Assembly: GCA_937863995.1 (NCBI GenBank)
Contig: CALMIK010000013.1
Span: 1-64,000 of the forward strand
Reading direction: 5' to 3'
Length of the DNA: 64,000 bases
Source of the DNA: an uncultured Chelatococcus sp.
GTDB lineage: Bacteria > Pseudomonadota > Alphaproteobacteria > Rhizobiales > Beijerinckiaceae
Part shown: positions 9,843 through 18,682 of the stretch, piece after piece
Position numbering within the stretch: position 1 is the first letter of the stretch
Layout: each line of letters begins with the position of its first letter
Notes under the pieces: generated by a model
Told to the model about the DNA's origin: nothing
Databases searched by the model: none
Seen by the model: the letters and a program-made list of their open reading frames with translations, nothing else
Made by a program: the position numbers and the translations under genes

Positions 9843-10997
9843 ATGAAAGCTCATACGATCAGTGACCTGCGCGACAAGGCGCGCAGGCGCATCCCACGCG
9901 TGATCTTCGATTTCCTCGATGGCGGCGCGGGGCACGAATTCGGCCTGCAACACAACACCCGGGCGCTCGATACGCTGCGCCTGCGGCCCCATGCGCTGGT
10001 GAACACCGAGGAAATCGATCTCTCGACGACATTTCTCGGCAAGCGGTGGCAAATGCCGTTCGGCATCGCGCCCGTGGGCCTGACGAACCTGATCTGGCCG
10101 GGCGGCGACGAGATCCTGGCCACGACCGCAGCCGAGCACGGCATACCATATACATTGTCGACGGCCGGAACGACCTCCGTCGAGCGCATCGGCGCGGTTG
10201 CGCCCGGCAGCTGGTTCCAGCTCTACGTCGCCAAGTCCGAGGATATCGTCGACGATCTGGTTCGCCGCGCCGACGCGGCCGGTTTCGACGCCCTGGTGGT
10301 GACCGTCGACGTCCCGCGTCCGTCCCGCAGGCTGCGCGACCTTCGCAACGGCTTCCAGTTGCCGCTGAAGCCGACGCTGCCGCTGATCGCGGATATCGCC
10401 TCGCGCCCGCGATGGGCCATCGAGACGCTGCGCAACGGCGTTCCCCGCTTCGCAACCATCGCGCAATACGCCCCGCCCCGCAGCGGCGTGCAGTCGCTGG
10501 CCTCCTACATGTCGTCGCAGTCGTCGGGACGGCTCGACTGGGAGGTGGTCGCGCGCCTGCGCCGGCAATGGCCCCGGCAGCTCATCCTCAAGGGCATCCA
10601 GGCGCCGGAAGACGCCGCGCGCGCGGCTGACACGGGAGCGGACGCCATCATCATCTCCAACCACGGCGGGCGCCAGCTGGAGGGGGCGATGGCCACCATC
10701 GAAAGCCTGCCCGGCATCCGGCAGGCGGTGGGTCGGGACTACCCGGTCGTGCTCGACAGCGGCATCCGTTCCGGCGAGCACGTCGCCAAGGCCCTGGCCG
10801 GGGGAGCGAACTTCGTCCTGCTCGGGCGCGCCGCGATGTACGGGCTGGGCGCCGGCGGAAAGGCGGGCGTCGCGCATGCCATCGCGCTCGTGCGCGACGA
10901 GCTCGTCGTGACCATGGCGCACCTGGGGACAACGGCCATCGATCAGCTATCGGAAAAGCACCTGTTTACGCCGTGCAGCCAATTTATGCATGCATGA
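9843..10997 (+). CDS. FMN-dependent alpha-hydroxy-acid dehydrogenase/oxidase
   Basis: 384 residues, the size of LldD, glycolate oxidase and mandelate dehydrogenase. It oxidises a 2-hydroxy acid to the 2-oxo acid. The active-site His is His274 in SNHGGRQLEGA, followed by the substrate-binding Arg. TVDVPRPSRRLRDLRNGF matches the conserved strand and loop of the family. It has a GGGGGTGA ribosome site before the ATG. Its stop codon lies inside candidate operator site B. Context (ThDP enzyme and aldehyde dehydrogenase on the divergent operon) suggests a mandelate-pathway-like sequence of reactions, with an unknown substrate. Confidence 0.85.
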   Translation: MKAHTISDLRDKARRRIPRVIFDFLDGGAGHEFGLQHNTRALDTLRLRPHALVNTEEIDLSTTFLGKRWQMPFGIAPVGLTNLIWPGGDEILATTAAEHGIPYTLSTAGTTSVERIGAVAPGSWFQLYVAKSEDIVDDLVRRADAAGFDALVVTVDVPRPSRRLRDLRNGFQLPLKPTLPLIADIASRPRWAIETLRNGVPRFATIAQYAPPRSGVQSLASYMSSQSSGRLDWEVVARLRRQWPRQLILKGIQAPEDAARAADTGADAIIISNHGGRQLEGAMATIESLPGIRQAVGRDYPVVLDSGIRSGEHVAKALAGGANFVLLGRAAMYGLGAGGKAGVAHAIALVRDELVVTMAHLGTTAIDQLSEKHLFTPCSQFMHA

Positions 10998-11020
10998 TAA
11001 TTGACGTTTGTATACCAAAT
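10985..11020. promoter_or_regulatory. Candidate GntR/FCD operator, site B
   Basis: TATGCATGCATGA (10985-10997) overlaps the stop of the hydroxy-acid dehydrogenase and is followed by TTTGTATACCAAAT (11007-11020). It lies 52 bp before the first gene of the peptide-type importer operon, where a promoter is expected. It resembles sites A and C. Confidence 0.5.
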
Positions 11021-11072
11021 AGAATAATCTGAATAAATAACCACAGACCCCAAAGGGGCATGGAGAGGGAAA

Positions 11073-12662
11073 ATGAGAAACACATTGCTCAGGAGGACGG
11101 TCGCGGCCGCCGCCTTCGGCGTTTTCTTCGGCCAAGTCCTTGCCGGCCCCGCAGCCGCGCAGACATTCCGTTGGGCTTTCCAGGGTGAGAACATCACCAT
11201 GGACCCCCACAGCACCACCGAATACACGACCGTCGGCTTCCTCTCGAACATCTACGAGGGGCTGGTCCGGCGCGACCGCAACATGAAGATCGAGCCCGCC
11301 CTCGCGCAGGAGTGGCAACTCGTCAGCCCGACCGTATGGCGGTTCAAGTTGCGGGAGGGAGTCAAGTTCCACGACGGCTCTCCGTTCACGGCGGACGACG
11401 TCATCTTCAGCTACGAGCGCTCGCTGAAGGACGGCTCGGATGTGAAGCCCCGCATCCAGAGCATCAAGGAAATCCGCAAGATCGGCGATCATGAAATCGA
11501 GTTGGAAACGCATGCCCCCAACCCGATCCTGCTGAGCGAGCTGGCGGACTGGTTCATCCTGAGCCGCGCGTGGAGCGAGGCCAACAACGCCCAGGCTCCC
11601 GCGGATGTCCGCAAGGGAGGCGAGAACGCCGCGACCCAGCGCGCCAACGGCACCGGCCCCTTCAAGCTGACGCAGCGCCAGCGCGATGAAAAGACGGTGC
11701 TTTCCGCAAACGAGGGCTGGTGGGACAAGCCCGAGTTCAACATCAAGGAAGCGGTTTTCCTGCCGGTCTCCAACAACGCCACCCGCGTCGCCGCCCTCCT
11801 TTCCGGCAACGTGGACATGATCTACCCCGTGCCGTCGCAGGACATTCCACGGCTGGAACAGGCAACGGATTTCGAGCTGCTCCGGGGGCCGGAGAGCCGC
11901 GTCGTCTTCCTCAGCTTCGATGTGGCGCGCGACGAGCTGCTGCATAGCAGCGTGAAGGGCAAGAACCCCTTCAAGGATCACCGTGTGCGGCAGGCCTTCT
12001 ATCACGCCGTCGACGTCGAGGCGATCAAGAGCAGGATCATGCGTGGCGCTTCGTTCCCGACAGGAACGCTGATCGCGCCGAGCGTGACGGGCTACGACGA
12101 GCGGCTCGGCGCCCGCCTGCCCTTCGATCTCGACAAGGCCAAGGCGTTGATGGCGGAAGCGGGCTATGGCGAAGGTTTCACCCTGACCATGGACTGCCCC
12201 AACGACCGCTACGTGAACGACGAGGCGATCTGCCAGGCGGTGGCGGCGATGCTGGCGCGGATCAACGTCAAGGTGGAGCTGCTGGCACAGACGCGCTCCC
12301 TGTTCTTCAAGAAAGTGCTTTCCCGCGATACCAGCTTCTACCTGCACGCCTGGGCCACCTCCACCAACGATGGCCACAACATCCTGTACGATCTCCTCAA
12401 CACGCCGACGCCCAAGACGGGGACGTGGAATCTCGGCGGTTACTCCAACCCCAAGGTCGACGAGCTGACAACGCTGATCAGCGCCGAAATGGACATCCCC
12501 AAGCGCAACGAGCTCCTGTTCCAGGCATTCGACACCGTGCGCAACGACTACGCCCACGTTCCCCTTCACCAGCAGATGCTGGTCTGGGCCAAGCGCAAGA
12601 ACGTCGATGTCCACCAGCGCCCCGACGACCGCCTGGAACTGCGCTTCACGCGCGTGAAGTAA
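11073..12662 (+). CDS. Peptide/opine-type ABC transporter substrate-binding protein (SBP_bac_5)
   Basis: 529 residues. A Sec signal peptide covers about residues 1-29 (Arg-rich start, hydrophobic core, cut after AAA). The mature part starts QTFRWAFQGENITMDPH, typical of the DppA/OppA/NikA class. Later family marks include LREGVKFHDGSPFTADDV at about residue 94 and NGTGPFKL. It is the first gene of a five-gene importer operon and has a GAGAGGG ribosome site. DppA-class proteins bind peptides, opines, glutathione or heme; the ligand here is undetermined. Confidence 0.9.
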   Translation: MRNTLLRRTVAAAAFGVFFGQVLAGPAAAQTFRWAFQGENITMDPHSTTEYTTVGFLSNIYEGLVRRDRNMKIEPALAQEWQLVSPTVWRFKLREGVKFHDGSPFTADDVIFSYERSLKDGSDVKPRIQSIKEIRKIGDHEIELETHAPNPILLSELADWFILSRAWSEANNAQAPADVRKGGENAATQRANGTGPFKLTQRQRDEKTVLSANEGWWDKPEFNIKEAVFLPVSNNATRVAALLSGNVDMIYPVPSQDIPRLEQATDFELLRGPESRVVFLSFDVARDELLHSSVKGKNPFKDHRVRQAFYHAVDVEAIKSRIMRGASFPTGTLIAPSVTGYDERLGARLPFDLDKAKALMAEAGYGEGFTLTMDCPNDRYVNDEAICQAVAAMLARINVKVELLAQTRSLFFKKVLSRDTSFYLHAWATSTNDGHNILYDLLNTPTPKTGTWNLGGYSNPKVDELTTLISAEMDIPKRNELLFQAFDTVRNDYAHVPLHQQMLVWAKRKNVDVHQRPDDRLELRFTRVK

Positions 12663-12767
12663 CGACCGCCATCGGCCCCGGCGCGATGGTTCCGCCGGGG
12701 CAGCCGCCTCGCGGCCGGATGGCTATGCCCACATGATCCCGCACGGCATGCGCCGAATGGCGCAGCC

Positions 12768-12870
12768 TAAAGCATTTCGACGTTTCGTTGAAACGAAAAA
12801 ATGCTTTAACTTTTTGATTTAACGCGTTTTCTTCACGCAAAGCGGTATCCACTTTGCTTGAAAACGCTTT
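12768..12870. repeat. Dispersed palindromic repeat, complete copy (R1)
   Basis: A two-part palindromic element in the 233-bp gap between the binding protein and first permease genes. The left arm pair, TAAAGCATTTCGACG ... AAATGCTTTA, spans 12768-12809 with a TTTCGTTGAAAC loop. The right part (12821-12870) pairs AACGCGTTTTC with GAAAACGCTTT. Related pieces occur at 51889-51923, 58055-58104 and 62202-62232. Within the operon it could attenuate permease expression relative to the binding protein. Confidence 0.7.
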
Positions 12871-12895
12871 ATCAAGGCATGACAGGAGGGGTCGA

Positions 12896-13864
12896 TTGAT
12901 TCACTTTCTCTTGAAGCGTGTCGGACACTCGATCTTCGTCCTTCTCGCGGTGGCGTTTCTTTCTTTCCTCATCTTCCAGTTCGTCGGCGATCCCGTCGCC
13001 AGCATGGTCGGACAAGACACGACGACGGTGGAGCGCGAGAGATTGCGCTCGGAGCTGGGGCTCGACCGTCCGATCCTCATCCAGTTCGCCGATTTCGTCG
13101 CCCGGACGGTGTCCGGCGACCTGGGCGTTTCCTACCGCGACGGGCATCGCGTTTCCGAGCTGATAGCGCAGCGCCTTCCGGCGACGCTGGAACTGGCGGC
13201 GGTTGCGGCGATGTTCGCGCTGGGCATCGGGATACCGATGGGCATCTATTGCGGCATCCACCCGGACAGTTCGCTCAGCCGCGCGTTTCAGGCCATCTCT
13301 CTGCTCGGGGTATCGCTCCCGCCCTTTGTCATCGGCATCATGCTCATCTTCCTCTTCGGCGTCACGTGGCGGCTGTTGCCGACATTCGGACGCGGGGAAG
13401 TCGTCGATCTCGGCTTCTGGCAGACCGGCCTGCTGACCTCCTCCGGCCTGAAGTCGCTCATCATGCCGGCGCTGACGCTCGGCCTGTTCCAGATGACGCT
13501 GATCATGCGGCTGGTCCGCGCCGGCATGATCGAGGTCCTCGGCACCGACTTCATCAAATTTGCGCGTGCGCGGGGGCTCGGCAACCTGCAGATCTATTTC
13601 CGCCACGGCCTCAAGAACACGCTCGTTCCCGTCATCACCGTGGTCGGCCTTCAGCTGGGCTCATTGATTGCGTTCTCCATCATCGTTGAGACAGTATTTC
13701 AATGGCCTGGACTTGGACTTCTCTTCATAAGATCCGTCCAGTTCTCGGACATACCGGTCATGTCCGCCTATCTGCTCTTCGTTGGAGTCGTGTTCGTTAC
13801 AATAAACCTCGTCGTCGACATGCTCTATCTTGCGGTGGATCCCCGTCTGCGGACGATGTCGTAA
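12896..13864 (+). CDS. Peptide-type ABC transporter permease (DppB-like)
   Basis: First permease of the importer, about 322 residues. The TTG at 12896 is chosen as start because AGGAGGG (12884-12890) lies 5 nt before it. The resulting N-terminus MIHFLLKRVGHSIFVLL is the normal DppB beginning. The family mark DFIKFARARGLGNLQIYFRH, the EAA-type loop, is near residues 217-236. Six membrane helices are expected. An upstream in-frame start would run back through the repeat element and is unlikely. Confidence 0.88.
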   Translation: MIHFLLKRVGHSIFVLLAVAFLSFLIFQFVGDPVASMVGQDTTTVERERLRSELGLDRPILIQFADFVARTVSGDLGVSYRDGHRVSELIAQRLPATLELAAVAAMFALGIGIPMGIYCGIHPDSSLSRAFQAISLLGVSLPPFVIGIMLIFLFGVTWRLLPTFGRGEVVDLGFWQTGLLTSSGLKSLIMPALTLGLFQMTLIMRLVRAGMIEVLGTDFIKFARARGLGNLQIYFRHGLKNTLVPVITVVGLQLGSLIAFSIIVETVFQWPGLGLLFIRSVQFSDIPVMSAYLLFVGVVFVTINLVVDMLYLAVDPRLRTMS

Positions 13865-13877
13865 CAGGATAAATGCC

Positions 13878-14798
13878 ATGAACGCGTATCTGCTACGCAT
13901 GCGGGTATTTCTCGCCAGCGATCTTGTTTACAGCTTCAAGAAATCGAAGCTGACGATCGTCGCGACAGTATTGACCCTGATTTTCATCGTGGGCGCCTTC
14001 GGCGCGCCGATCCTCGCGCCCCATGATCCGTATGACCTGAACGCGGTCAACCTGATGGACGCGCTCCTGCCGCCGGCATGGATCGAGGGAGGCAGCTGGA
14101 GCCATCCGCTGGGAACCGACAACCAGGGGCGCGACGTGCTGTCCACGATCATGTACGGCACGCGGCTCTCGCTGATCGTCGGGCTGAGCTCCGTACTGCT
14201 CGCCATGGTCATCGGCATCGTGCTGGGCCTCGTCAGCGGCTACTTCGGCGGCTTCGCGGACAGCGTCATCATGCGCGTCGCCGATATCCAGCTCACCTTC
14301 CCGGCAATTCTGGTCGCCCTGCTCGTCGACGGCGTGATACGCGCGGCCGCGCAGGGCACCAGCGAAAACCTGGCGCTGGCTTCGGTCGTCTTCGCCATCG
14401 GACTGTCGTTCTGGGTGCAATACGCCCGCACCGTCCGCGGCTCGACGCTGATCGAGAAGGGCAAGGAATACGTCATGGCGGCACGTGTGCTGGGCCTTGG
14501 CGCCTCCACGATCATGTGGCGTCACCTGCTGCGCAACATCATGACGCCGGTTCTCGTCATCGGAACGATCAACCTTGCCCTGGCGATCGTCGCGGAGGCG
14601 ACCCTCAGCTTCCTCGGCGTCGGCATTCCCAGTACGCAACCGTCCCTCGGCACGCTCATCCGCATCGGCAACGACTACATCTTCTCGGGTGAATGGTGGA
14701 TCACGCTGTTTCCCGCCTCGGTGCTGGGCCTGCTCGTCCTGTCCGTCAATCTTCTCGGAGACTGGTTACGTGATGCTCTCAATCCTCGGATCAAATAG
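13878..14798 (+). CDS. Peptide-type ABC transporter permease (DppC-like)
   Basis: Second permease, about 306 residues from the ATG at 13878. It shows the DppC N-terminus with one helix (about 25-45), then HPLGTDNQGRDVLSTIMYGT, the hallmark of the family, and the EAA-type loop in YVMAARVLGLGASTIMWRH. The 3' end overlaps the next gene by 26 nt, which favours coupled translation. It pairs with the DppB-like protein to form the channel. Confidence 0.9.
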   Translation: MNAYLLRMRVFLASDLVYSFKKSKLTIVATVLTLIFIVGAFGAPILAPHDPYDLNAVNLMDALLPPAWIEGGSWSHPLGTDNQGRDVLSTIMYGTRLSLIVGLSSVLLAMVIGIVLGLVSGYFGGFADSVIMRVADIQLTFPAILVALLVDGVIRAAAQGTSENLALASVVFAIGLSFWVQYARTVRGSTLIEKGKEYVMAARVLGLGASTIMWRHLLRNIMTPVLVIGTINLALAIVAEATLSFLGVGIPSTQPSLGTLIRIGNDYIFSGEWWITLFPASVLGLLVLSVNLLGDWLRDALNPRIK

Positions 14799-15810
14799 AA
14801 AGGGCACGGGAAACCACCGGGTATCGGCCGCCGACACACTCCTAGAGGTGCGCGACCTGCGTGTTTCCTTCGCCACGCGGCATGGCCCGCTGCCTGCCAT
14901 CGACGGCGTTTCCATGTCGATCGGGGCCGGCGAAATCATCGGCGTCGTGGGTGAATCCGGCGCGGGCAAGTCGCTCACCGGATCGGCCATCATCGGCCTG
15001 CTCGACCCGCCCGGCTACATCGCGGGCGGCGAAATTCTGCTGGACGGCAAGCGCATCGATCATCTGACGCCAAAGCAGATGCGCCATGTCCGCGGGCGGC
15101 ATATCAGCATGGTATTCCAGGACCCGCTGACGAGCCTCGATCCGCTGTTCAGCGTCGGAGACCAGATCAGCGAGACCATCCGCGCGCATTTGCCCCTGTC
15201 GAAGCAGCAGGCGCGCGACCGCGCCGTCGCGCTGCTCGATGCGGTTGGCGTGCCGGCGGCGGGGGAGCGCATCGATCACTATCCGCACCAGTTCTCCGGC
15301 GGCATGCGCCAGCGCGTCGTCATCGCCCTCGCCCTGTGCACGGAGCCGAGGCTCATCATCGCCGACGAGCCGACCACGGCGCTCGACGTATCGGTACAGG
15401 CCCAGATCATCACCCTGCTGAAGAACATGCGCGAAGAGCGCGGCACCGCCGTCATGCTCGTCACCCACGACATGGGCGTGATCGCGGAAGCTGCCGACCG
15501 GGTTGTCGTGATGTACGCCGGCCGCATCGTCGAGACGGGGCCCGTGGCGCAGGTCGTCCACGACGCGCATCACCCCTACACCCGCGGCCTGATGGGGGCG
15601 ATCCCGACCATCGGCGATGACGTCGATCGCCTGACGCAGATCGACGGCTCGATGCCGCGGCTGTCGGAGCGCACCGGCGCCTGTGCATTCTGTCCGCGAT
15701 GCCCGAAGGCAATGGACGTCTGCAGGCAATTCCAGCCGCCCCTCGTGCAGGTCGGCGACACGCAGGTCGCCTGTTTTCTTTTCGGCGGAGAGCCGGAGGC
15801 AAGCCAATGA
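14773..15810 (+). CDS. Peptide-type ABC transporter ATP-binding protein (DppD-like)
   Basis: 345 residues from the ATG at 14773, inside the end of the permease gene. Walker A is GESGAGKS at residues 60-67. The signature is FSGGMRQRV and Walker B is LIIADEPTTALD. The C-terminus carries the oligopeptide-ATPase extension with a cysteine cluster (CAFCPRCPKAMDVC), which in relatives of this family binds an iron-sulphur cluster. It works as a heterodimer with the next gene product. Confidence 0.9.
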   Translation: MLSILGSNRKGTGNHRVSAADTLLEVRDLRVSFATRHGPLPAIDGVSMSIGAGEIIGVVGESGAGKSLTGSAIIGLLDPPGYIAGGEILLDGKRIDHLTPKQMRHVRGRHISMVFQDPLTSLDPLFSVGDQISETIRAHLPLSKQQARDRAVALLDAVGVPAAGERIDHYPHQFSGGMRQRVVIALALCTEPRLIIADEPTTALDVSVQAQIITLLKNMREERGTAVMLVTHDMGVIAEAADRVVVMYAGRIVETGPVAQVVHDAHHPYTRGLMGAIPTIGDDVDRLTQIDGSMPRLSERTGACAFCPRCPKAMDVCRQFQPPLVQVGDTQVACFLFGGEPEASQ

Positions 15811-16820
15811 GCACTCAATCCGTTCCACAGGGCGACGTCCTGCTGAGCGCCCGCAACCTGAAGCGCTATTTCGGCATGAACCCCGGCATCCTCGGCCGCG
15901 TGCTCGGCAAGAAAGCCGTCAACGTGCATGCGGTCGAGAACGTCAGCTTCGATGTCCGGCGCGGCGAGACATTCAGCCTGGTCGGGGAATCGGGCTGCGG
16001 CAAATCGACGGTCGCGCGCCTCATCGTCGGTCTCTATCCGCTGTCGCAAGGCCGGCTCACGGTGCAGGGCAGCGACCTGAGCACGCCTCACGCGCGCAAG
16101 AAGCACGCGCGGGAGCAGGCGCAGCTGCAGATGATCTTTCAGGACCCCTACGCGTCGCTCAATCCGCGCATGCATGTGCGCAACATCATCGCGGAGCCCA
16201 TTCGATTCTTGCAACTGGAGCGCGACACGCGCGCCATCGATCGCCGCGTCGACGAATTGCTGCGGCAGGTCGGCCTCAATCCGTCCGACGGCCAGCGTTT
16301 TCCGCACGAGTTCTCCGGCGGCCAGCGCCAGCGCATATCCATCGCGCGGGCACTGGCGGGCAAGCCGAGCTTTCTGATCTGCGACGAACCGACATCCGCC
16401 CTCGACGTCTCCGTGCAGGCGCAGATCCTGAACCTCATGAAGGACCTGCAGGCGGAGATCGGCCTCACCTACCTGCTCATCAGCCACAACCTGGCCGTCG
16501 TCTATCATATGTCGGCGCGCGTCGGGGTCATGTATCTCGGCCGCATCGTCGAGCAGGCGAGCACCGGCGAGATATTCAACGCTCCGCGCCACCCCTACAC
16601 GCGCATGCTTCTGGACGCTGTGCCCGACCTCGCCATGACGCAGCGGGAGCGCATCCCGATTGCCGGCGACGTGCCGAGCCCCCTCAACCCGCCGACAGGT
16701 TGTGCATTCCATCCACGTTGCCCGTTCGCCAATATCCGGTGCACCTTGGAAGTGCCCGAACCGCTTCCCTATGGCGATGCCACCGTGTCCTGCCATGGCG
16801 TTGAAGAAGGCAGGCTCTGA
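15807..16820 (+). CDS. Peptide-type ABC transporter ATP-binding protein (DppF-like)
   Basis: 337 residues. The start overlaps the preceding stop (ATGA), with GGAGG 7 nt upstream. Walker A is GESGCGKST and the signature is FSGGQRQRI. Walker B is [12 protein letters not shown]. The C-terminal cysteine-containing tail ([15 protein letters not shown]) is typical of the DppF/OppF class. It is the last gene of the importer operon; a strong terminator hairpin follows after 9 nt. Confidence 0.9.
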   Translation: MSTQSVPQGDVLLSARNLKRYFGMNPGILGRVLGKKAVNVHAVENVSFDVRRGETFSLVGESGCGKSTVARLIVGLYPLSQGRLTVQGSDLSTPHARKKHAREQAQLQMIFQDPYASLNPRMHVRNIIAEPIRFLQLERDTRAIDRRVDELLRQVGLNPSDGQRFPHEFSGGQRQRISIARALAGKPSFLICDEPTSALDVSVQAQILNLMKDLQAEIGLTYLLISHNLAVVYHMSARVGVMYLGRIVEQASTGEIFNAPRHPYTRMLLDAVPDLAMTQRERIPIAGDVPSPLNPPTGCAFHPRCPFANIRCTLEVPEPLPYGDATVSCHGVEEGRL

Positions 16821-16829
16821 CGCAGACGA

Positions 16830-16857
16830 AAAAGCCGACCCAACCGGGCCGGCTTTT
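16830..16857 (+). terminator. Rho-independent terminator of the peptide importer operon
   Basis: Stem AAAAGCCGACCC (16830-16841) pairs with GGGCCGGCTTTT (16846-16857) with one mismatch around an AACC loop. The A and T tracts at both ends allow it to act in both directions, which fits its position between convergent operons. Confidence 0.85.
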
Positions 16858-16913
16858 CCTCAATCGACTGGAACGGCCGCCGCCATCCGGCCCCGCCCCC
16901 CGAGCGCGTCGGT

Positions 16914-17795
16914 TCAATCCGTGCGCATGATCTGCGCCGGATTGGCCCGCGGGTCGCGCGGATTCCAACGGTCGAATTCCACCTTCGTCAGGAACTCGCT
17001 GACCGTGCTGTTGAAAAGCGCCGGCTCCTCGAGGTTGAGCGTGTGGCCGGTCTTGGGAAACACCGACAGGCCGCAGCGTGGAATCGTGCGCTTCAGGAAA
17101 ATGCCCGGCTGCAGGCAATGGTCGTCCTCGTCGCCCACGATCACGAGCGTGGGAACTTGCAGCGCCGCCAGCTGGTCTTCGAGATCATAGAGCGACGGGC
17201 GTTTCGCCTGCACGCCCCTCATGGTGTTGGCCGCGCCGATTGACGAGTGCTGAGAAAGGCGCTCGGCAAACAGCGCCCACCCACGCGGGTCCTTCTCCTG
17301 AAACTGCACCCGCGACGCGCCCTCGGCGTAGACGGGCGCAAACTCCTTCGCTCCCCGCTCGGAAAAGTTCCGGGCGACCTCCTCGGACACACCCTTGAAA
17401 TATGCCTCGTGCAGCTTCTCGGCACCGTATCCCGCGCCAGCTGCAACGACGGAGCGGATTTTCGCCGGGTGCCGGAGCGCCGCATGAAGGCATGAGAATC
17501 CGCCCATGGACAGGCCGACGATATGGGCGCGATCCAGGCCAAGCGCATCGATGACGTCGACGATGTCATCGGCTGCGCGCGCCTGCGAATAGTGCCCGAT
17601 GTCATCGGGAATGTCGGAAGGCGCGTAGCCGCGCGCCGCGAACGTGATGCAGCGATAGAACCTGGAGAAATAGGAAAGCTGCGGCTCCCAGCTCCAGTAA
17701 TTTCCTCCAAATTCATGCACGAATACTACGGCATCCCCGGCGCCGGCTTCCTCATAGTAAAGCCGGACGCCGTCACCAGTCGTGATGTATCCCAT
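16914..17795 (-). CDS. Alpha/beta-fold hydrolase
   Basis: 293 residues. The nucleophile elbow is GLSMGG with Ser96, and VHEFGGNYWSW at about residues 26-36 supplies the oxyanion region. A cap domain is likely between residues 130 and 210. A late Asp in VIVGDEDDHC and His in FPKTGHTLNLEEP complete the triad. It resembles 3-oxoadipate enol-lactonase and C-C hydrolase relatives, so an ester, lactone or C-C bond could be the target. It is the last gene of the leftward operon that begins with the aminotransferase. Confidence 0.78.
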   Translation of the reverse strand: MGYITTGDGVRLYYEEAGAGDAVVFVHEFGGNYWSWEPQLSYFSRFYRCITFAARGYAPSDIPDDIGHYSQARAADDIVDVIDALGLDRAHIVGLSMGGFSCLHAALRHPAKIRSVVAAGAGYGAEKLHEAYFKGVSEEVARNFSERGAKEFAPVYAEGASRVQFQEKDPRGWALFAERLSQHSSIGAANTMRGVQAKRPSLYDLEDQLAALQVPTLVIVGDEDDHCLQPGIFLKRTIPRCGLSVFPKTGHTLNLEEPALFNSTVSEFLTKVEFDRWNPRDPRANPAQIMRTD

Positions 17796-17846
17796 GTTTC
17801 CCCCCGAACTCCGGCATCGATGCGGTCTCTCTTCACTGGCCGGTCG

Positions 17847-18629
17847 TCAGATAACCGAGCGGCGCGAGGCGATGCCGCCATCGACGGTGAAAATCGCGCC
17901 CGACGTGTAGCCGGAGCGGTAGGAGGCGAGGAACAAGAACAGGTCCGTTATTTCATGGACATGCGCCGGCCGCTTGAGGGGATAGCGCTGCTGCAGTTCC
18001 TCATAGCGGCTCTCGTCGCCATGCCACTCCTTCGCCCGCTTCCGGAGCATGTTGTAGATCCGGTCGGTATCGACAGGCCCCGGGTTGACGCCGACGACAC
18101 GAATGTTGTCATCGAGGCTGTGCCCGCCGAGCGCCCGCGTGAAGGCCATCAGGCTGGCGTTTCCGGTCGATCCGGCGATGTAATTCGGGTCGAATACCTC
18201 GCCGCCGTTGCCGATATTGTTGATGATGACGCCGCCACCCTGCTCTTTCATCAGAGGATAGATGGCGCGCGTGAGATTGATATAGCCGAAAACCTTCAGC
18301 TCCCACCCGTCGCGCCATTTCTTTTCGTCGATGTCCCAGAGATTGCCGCTCGGGATCACGCCGGCGTTATTGATCAGGATATCGACGTTGCCGGCGCTCT
18401 CCAGAACCTTCTCGACGGCGCCTTCCGATGTCAGGTCGAGATCCTGGATGGTCACGTTGACGTCCCGGCTCTTGCGAATCTCGTCCCGGATCGCCTCCAG
18501 CTTGTCCTTCGAGCGGGCGATCAGATGAATGTCGCAGCCCTCTTCCGCAAAGGCATAGCTCAAGCCTTCGCCTATGCCCTGCGATGCGCCGGTAATCAGC
18601 ACCCTCTTGCCGTTCAGAGCCAGATCCAT
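17847..18629 (-). CDS. SDR-family protein with a degenerate catalytic site
   Basis: 260 residues with a normal short-chain dehydrogenase nucleotide site: TGASQGIG at 13-20 and NNAG at 87-90. The catalytic Tyr is present (Tyr150, in NYIAGSTGNASL), but the Lys expected at Tyr+4 is Ser154. The Ser expected about 13 residues before the Tyr is Asn. This is an atypical SDR; it may use other chemistry or bind a ligand without redox turnover. It lies between the aminotransferase and hydrolase genes in one operon. The fold assignment is firm, the activity is not. Confidence 0.8.
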   Translation of the reverse strand: MDLALNGKRVLITGASQGIGEGLSYAFAEEGCDIHLIARSKDKLEAIRDEIRKSRDVNVTIQDLDLTSEGAVEKVLESAGNVDILINNAGVIPSGNLWDIDEKKWRDGWELKVFGYINLTRAIYPLMKEQGGGVIINNIGNGGEVFDPNYIAGSTGNASLMAFTRALGGHSLDDNIRVVGVNPGPVDTDRIYNMLRKRAKEWHGDESRYEELQQRYPLKRPAHVHEITDLFLFLASYRSGYTSGAIFTVDGGIASRRSVI

Positions 18630-18682
18630 TTCCGATTCCTCCTCAGATAACTGTTATCGACTGCAGGTTCGCCACTCGCTGC

